From: CAYMRB01 sp964392615
Lineage (GTDB): Bacteria > Planctomycetota > UBA8108
Reading direction: 5' to 3'
Assembly (NCBI GenBank): GCA_964392615.1
Contig: CAYMRB010000263.1
Location: forward strand, 1-14,323
Length of the DNA stretch: 14,323 bases
Below the pieces are notes generated by a model that saw nothing but the letters and a program-made list of their open reading frames with translations, had not been told where the DNA came from and did not search any database. The position numbers and the translations under genes were made by a program. Shown in pieces: positions 14,078 to 14,323 of the stretch (its first letter is position 1; the number at the start of each line of letters is the position of its first letter).

Positions 14078-14323
14078 ATGCCTCAGACCAAACGCTCGAC
14101 CCAGCGTCGTTCGACCTCGACGGCCCGCCGGGCCAGCACGAAGAGCGCGACCGCCCGGTCGCGCAAGAGCACCACGGGCAAGGCCACGACCGCTCGCAAG
14201 AAGACGACGACCAAGAGCACCACGGCTCGCAAGTCCTCCACGACTCGCAAGCCCGCCGCTCGCAAGAGCGCCACCGCTCGCAAGAGCACCACGAAGCCGG
14301 CCGCTCGCAAGAGCACCACGACC
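14078..14323 (+). CDS. Histone H1/Hc2-like basic repetitive protein (3' end outside window)
   Basis: 82 residues are seen and no stop is reached, so the gene continues past the window. Composition is almost entirely Arg, Lys, Ser, Thr and Ala, with repeated short units such as ARKSTT, ARKSAT, KPAARKS and TARKKTT, typical of bacterial histone H1-like/Hc2-like DNA-binding proteins. These are expected to bind and compact DNA without sequence specificity; in Chlamydia, Hc2 condenses the chromosome. The DNA itself is a near-tandem repeat of GCTCGCAAGAGCACCACG-type 18-mers from about 14214. The ATG at 14078 has GGAG about nine bases upstream. Ser/Thr next to Lys/Arg are possible phosphorylation sites (inference). 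Low-complexity basic tails can also occur on ribosomal or other proteins, but here the whole visible chain is of this type. Confidence 0.82.
   Translation, partial: MPQTKRSTQRRSTSTARRASTKSATARSRKSTTGKATTARKKTTTKSTTARKSSTTRKPAARKSATARKSTTKPAARKSTTT

Noticed and set aside
14083..14319. Leu/Val-rich minus-strand open frame
   Set aside because: It is the complement of the basic repeat codons of the histone-like gene.

Overview
The window is GC-rich bacterial DNA with densely packed genes on both strands. Three features point to the Planctomycetota, or at least the PVC group (Planctomycetes-Verrucomicrobia-Chlamydiae). A secreted lamin-tail protein ends in a dockerin-like double Ca-binding module of the RGDANG...DLSDAV style and a GPDPTEDD tail, a style common in planctomycete secreted proteins. 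GreA is fused to a very long N-terminal extension, as in the chlamydial GreA. A Lys/Arg/Ser/Thr/Ala-rich histone-H1/Hc2-like protein begins at the right edge. The assignment is from protein style, not a search.

Layout. 1-126: hexamer-periodic low-complexity DNA. 127-1557 (-): predicted lipoprotein of unknown function. 1781-2569 (+): DUF2225-like zinc-ribbon/helical-repeat protein, divergent from the lipoprotein, with an extended -10 promoter between them. 2628-2852: GC-rich tandem repeat. 2856-3173 (-): 105-aa protein of unknown function. 3426-4166 (+): short-chain dehydrogenase. 4186-5232 (-): LOG-type protein lying downstream of 5328-7562 (-), the GreA fusion. 7563-7926: divergent intergenic region with a bulged hairpin. 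7927-8652 (+): HAD phosphatase/phosphomutase-like protein. 8894-9877 (+): glyceraldehyde-3-phosphate dehydrogenase, whose last residues are lost through an apparent one-base deletion. 9958-10157 (+): probable remnant of a ROK sugar kinase. 10345-10977 (+): small two-TM membrane protein. 11049-11088: strong hairpin between convergent genes. 11123-13438 (-): secreted lamin-tail/dockerin-like protein with a long structured leader. 14078-14323 (+): histone-like protein running off the window.

Most genes look like unlinked housekeeping or accessory genes rather than one pathway. The HAD hydrolase, gap and ROK remnant may be a sugar-phosphate cluster. No CRISPR array, transposase, rRNA or tRNA was seen, and no clear multi-gene novel system.

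The most interesting signals are: (i) a sigma-28-like promoter match upstream of the histone-like gene, paralleling chlamydial hctB; (ii) the gap frameshift plus an altered phosphate-loop sequence in the same gene; (iii) a hairpin repeat present in two intergenic regions about 5.7 kb apart; (iv) the GreA fusion.
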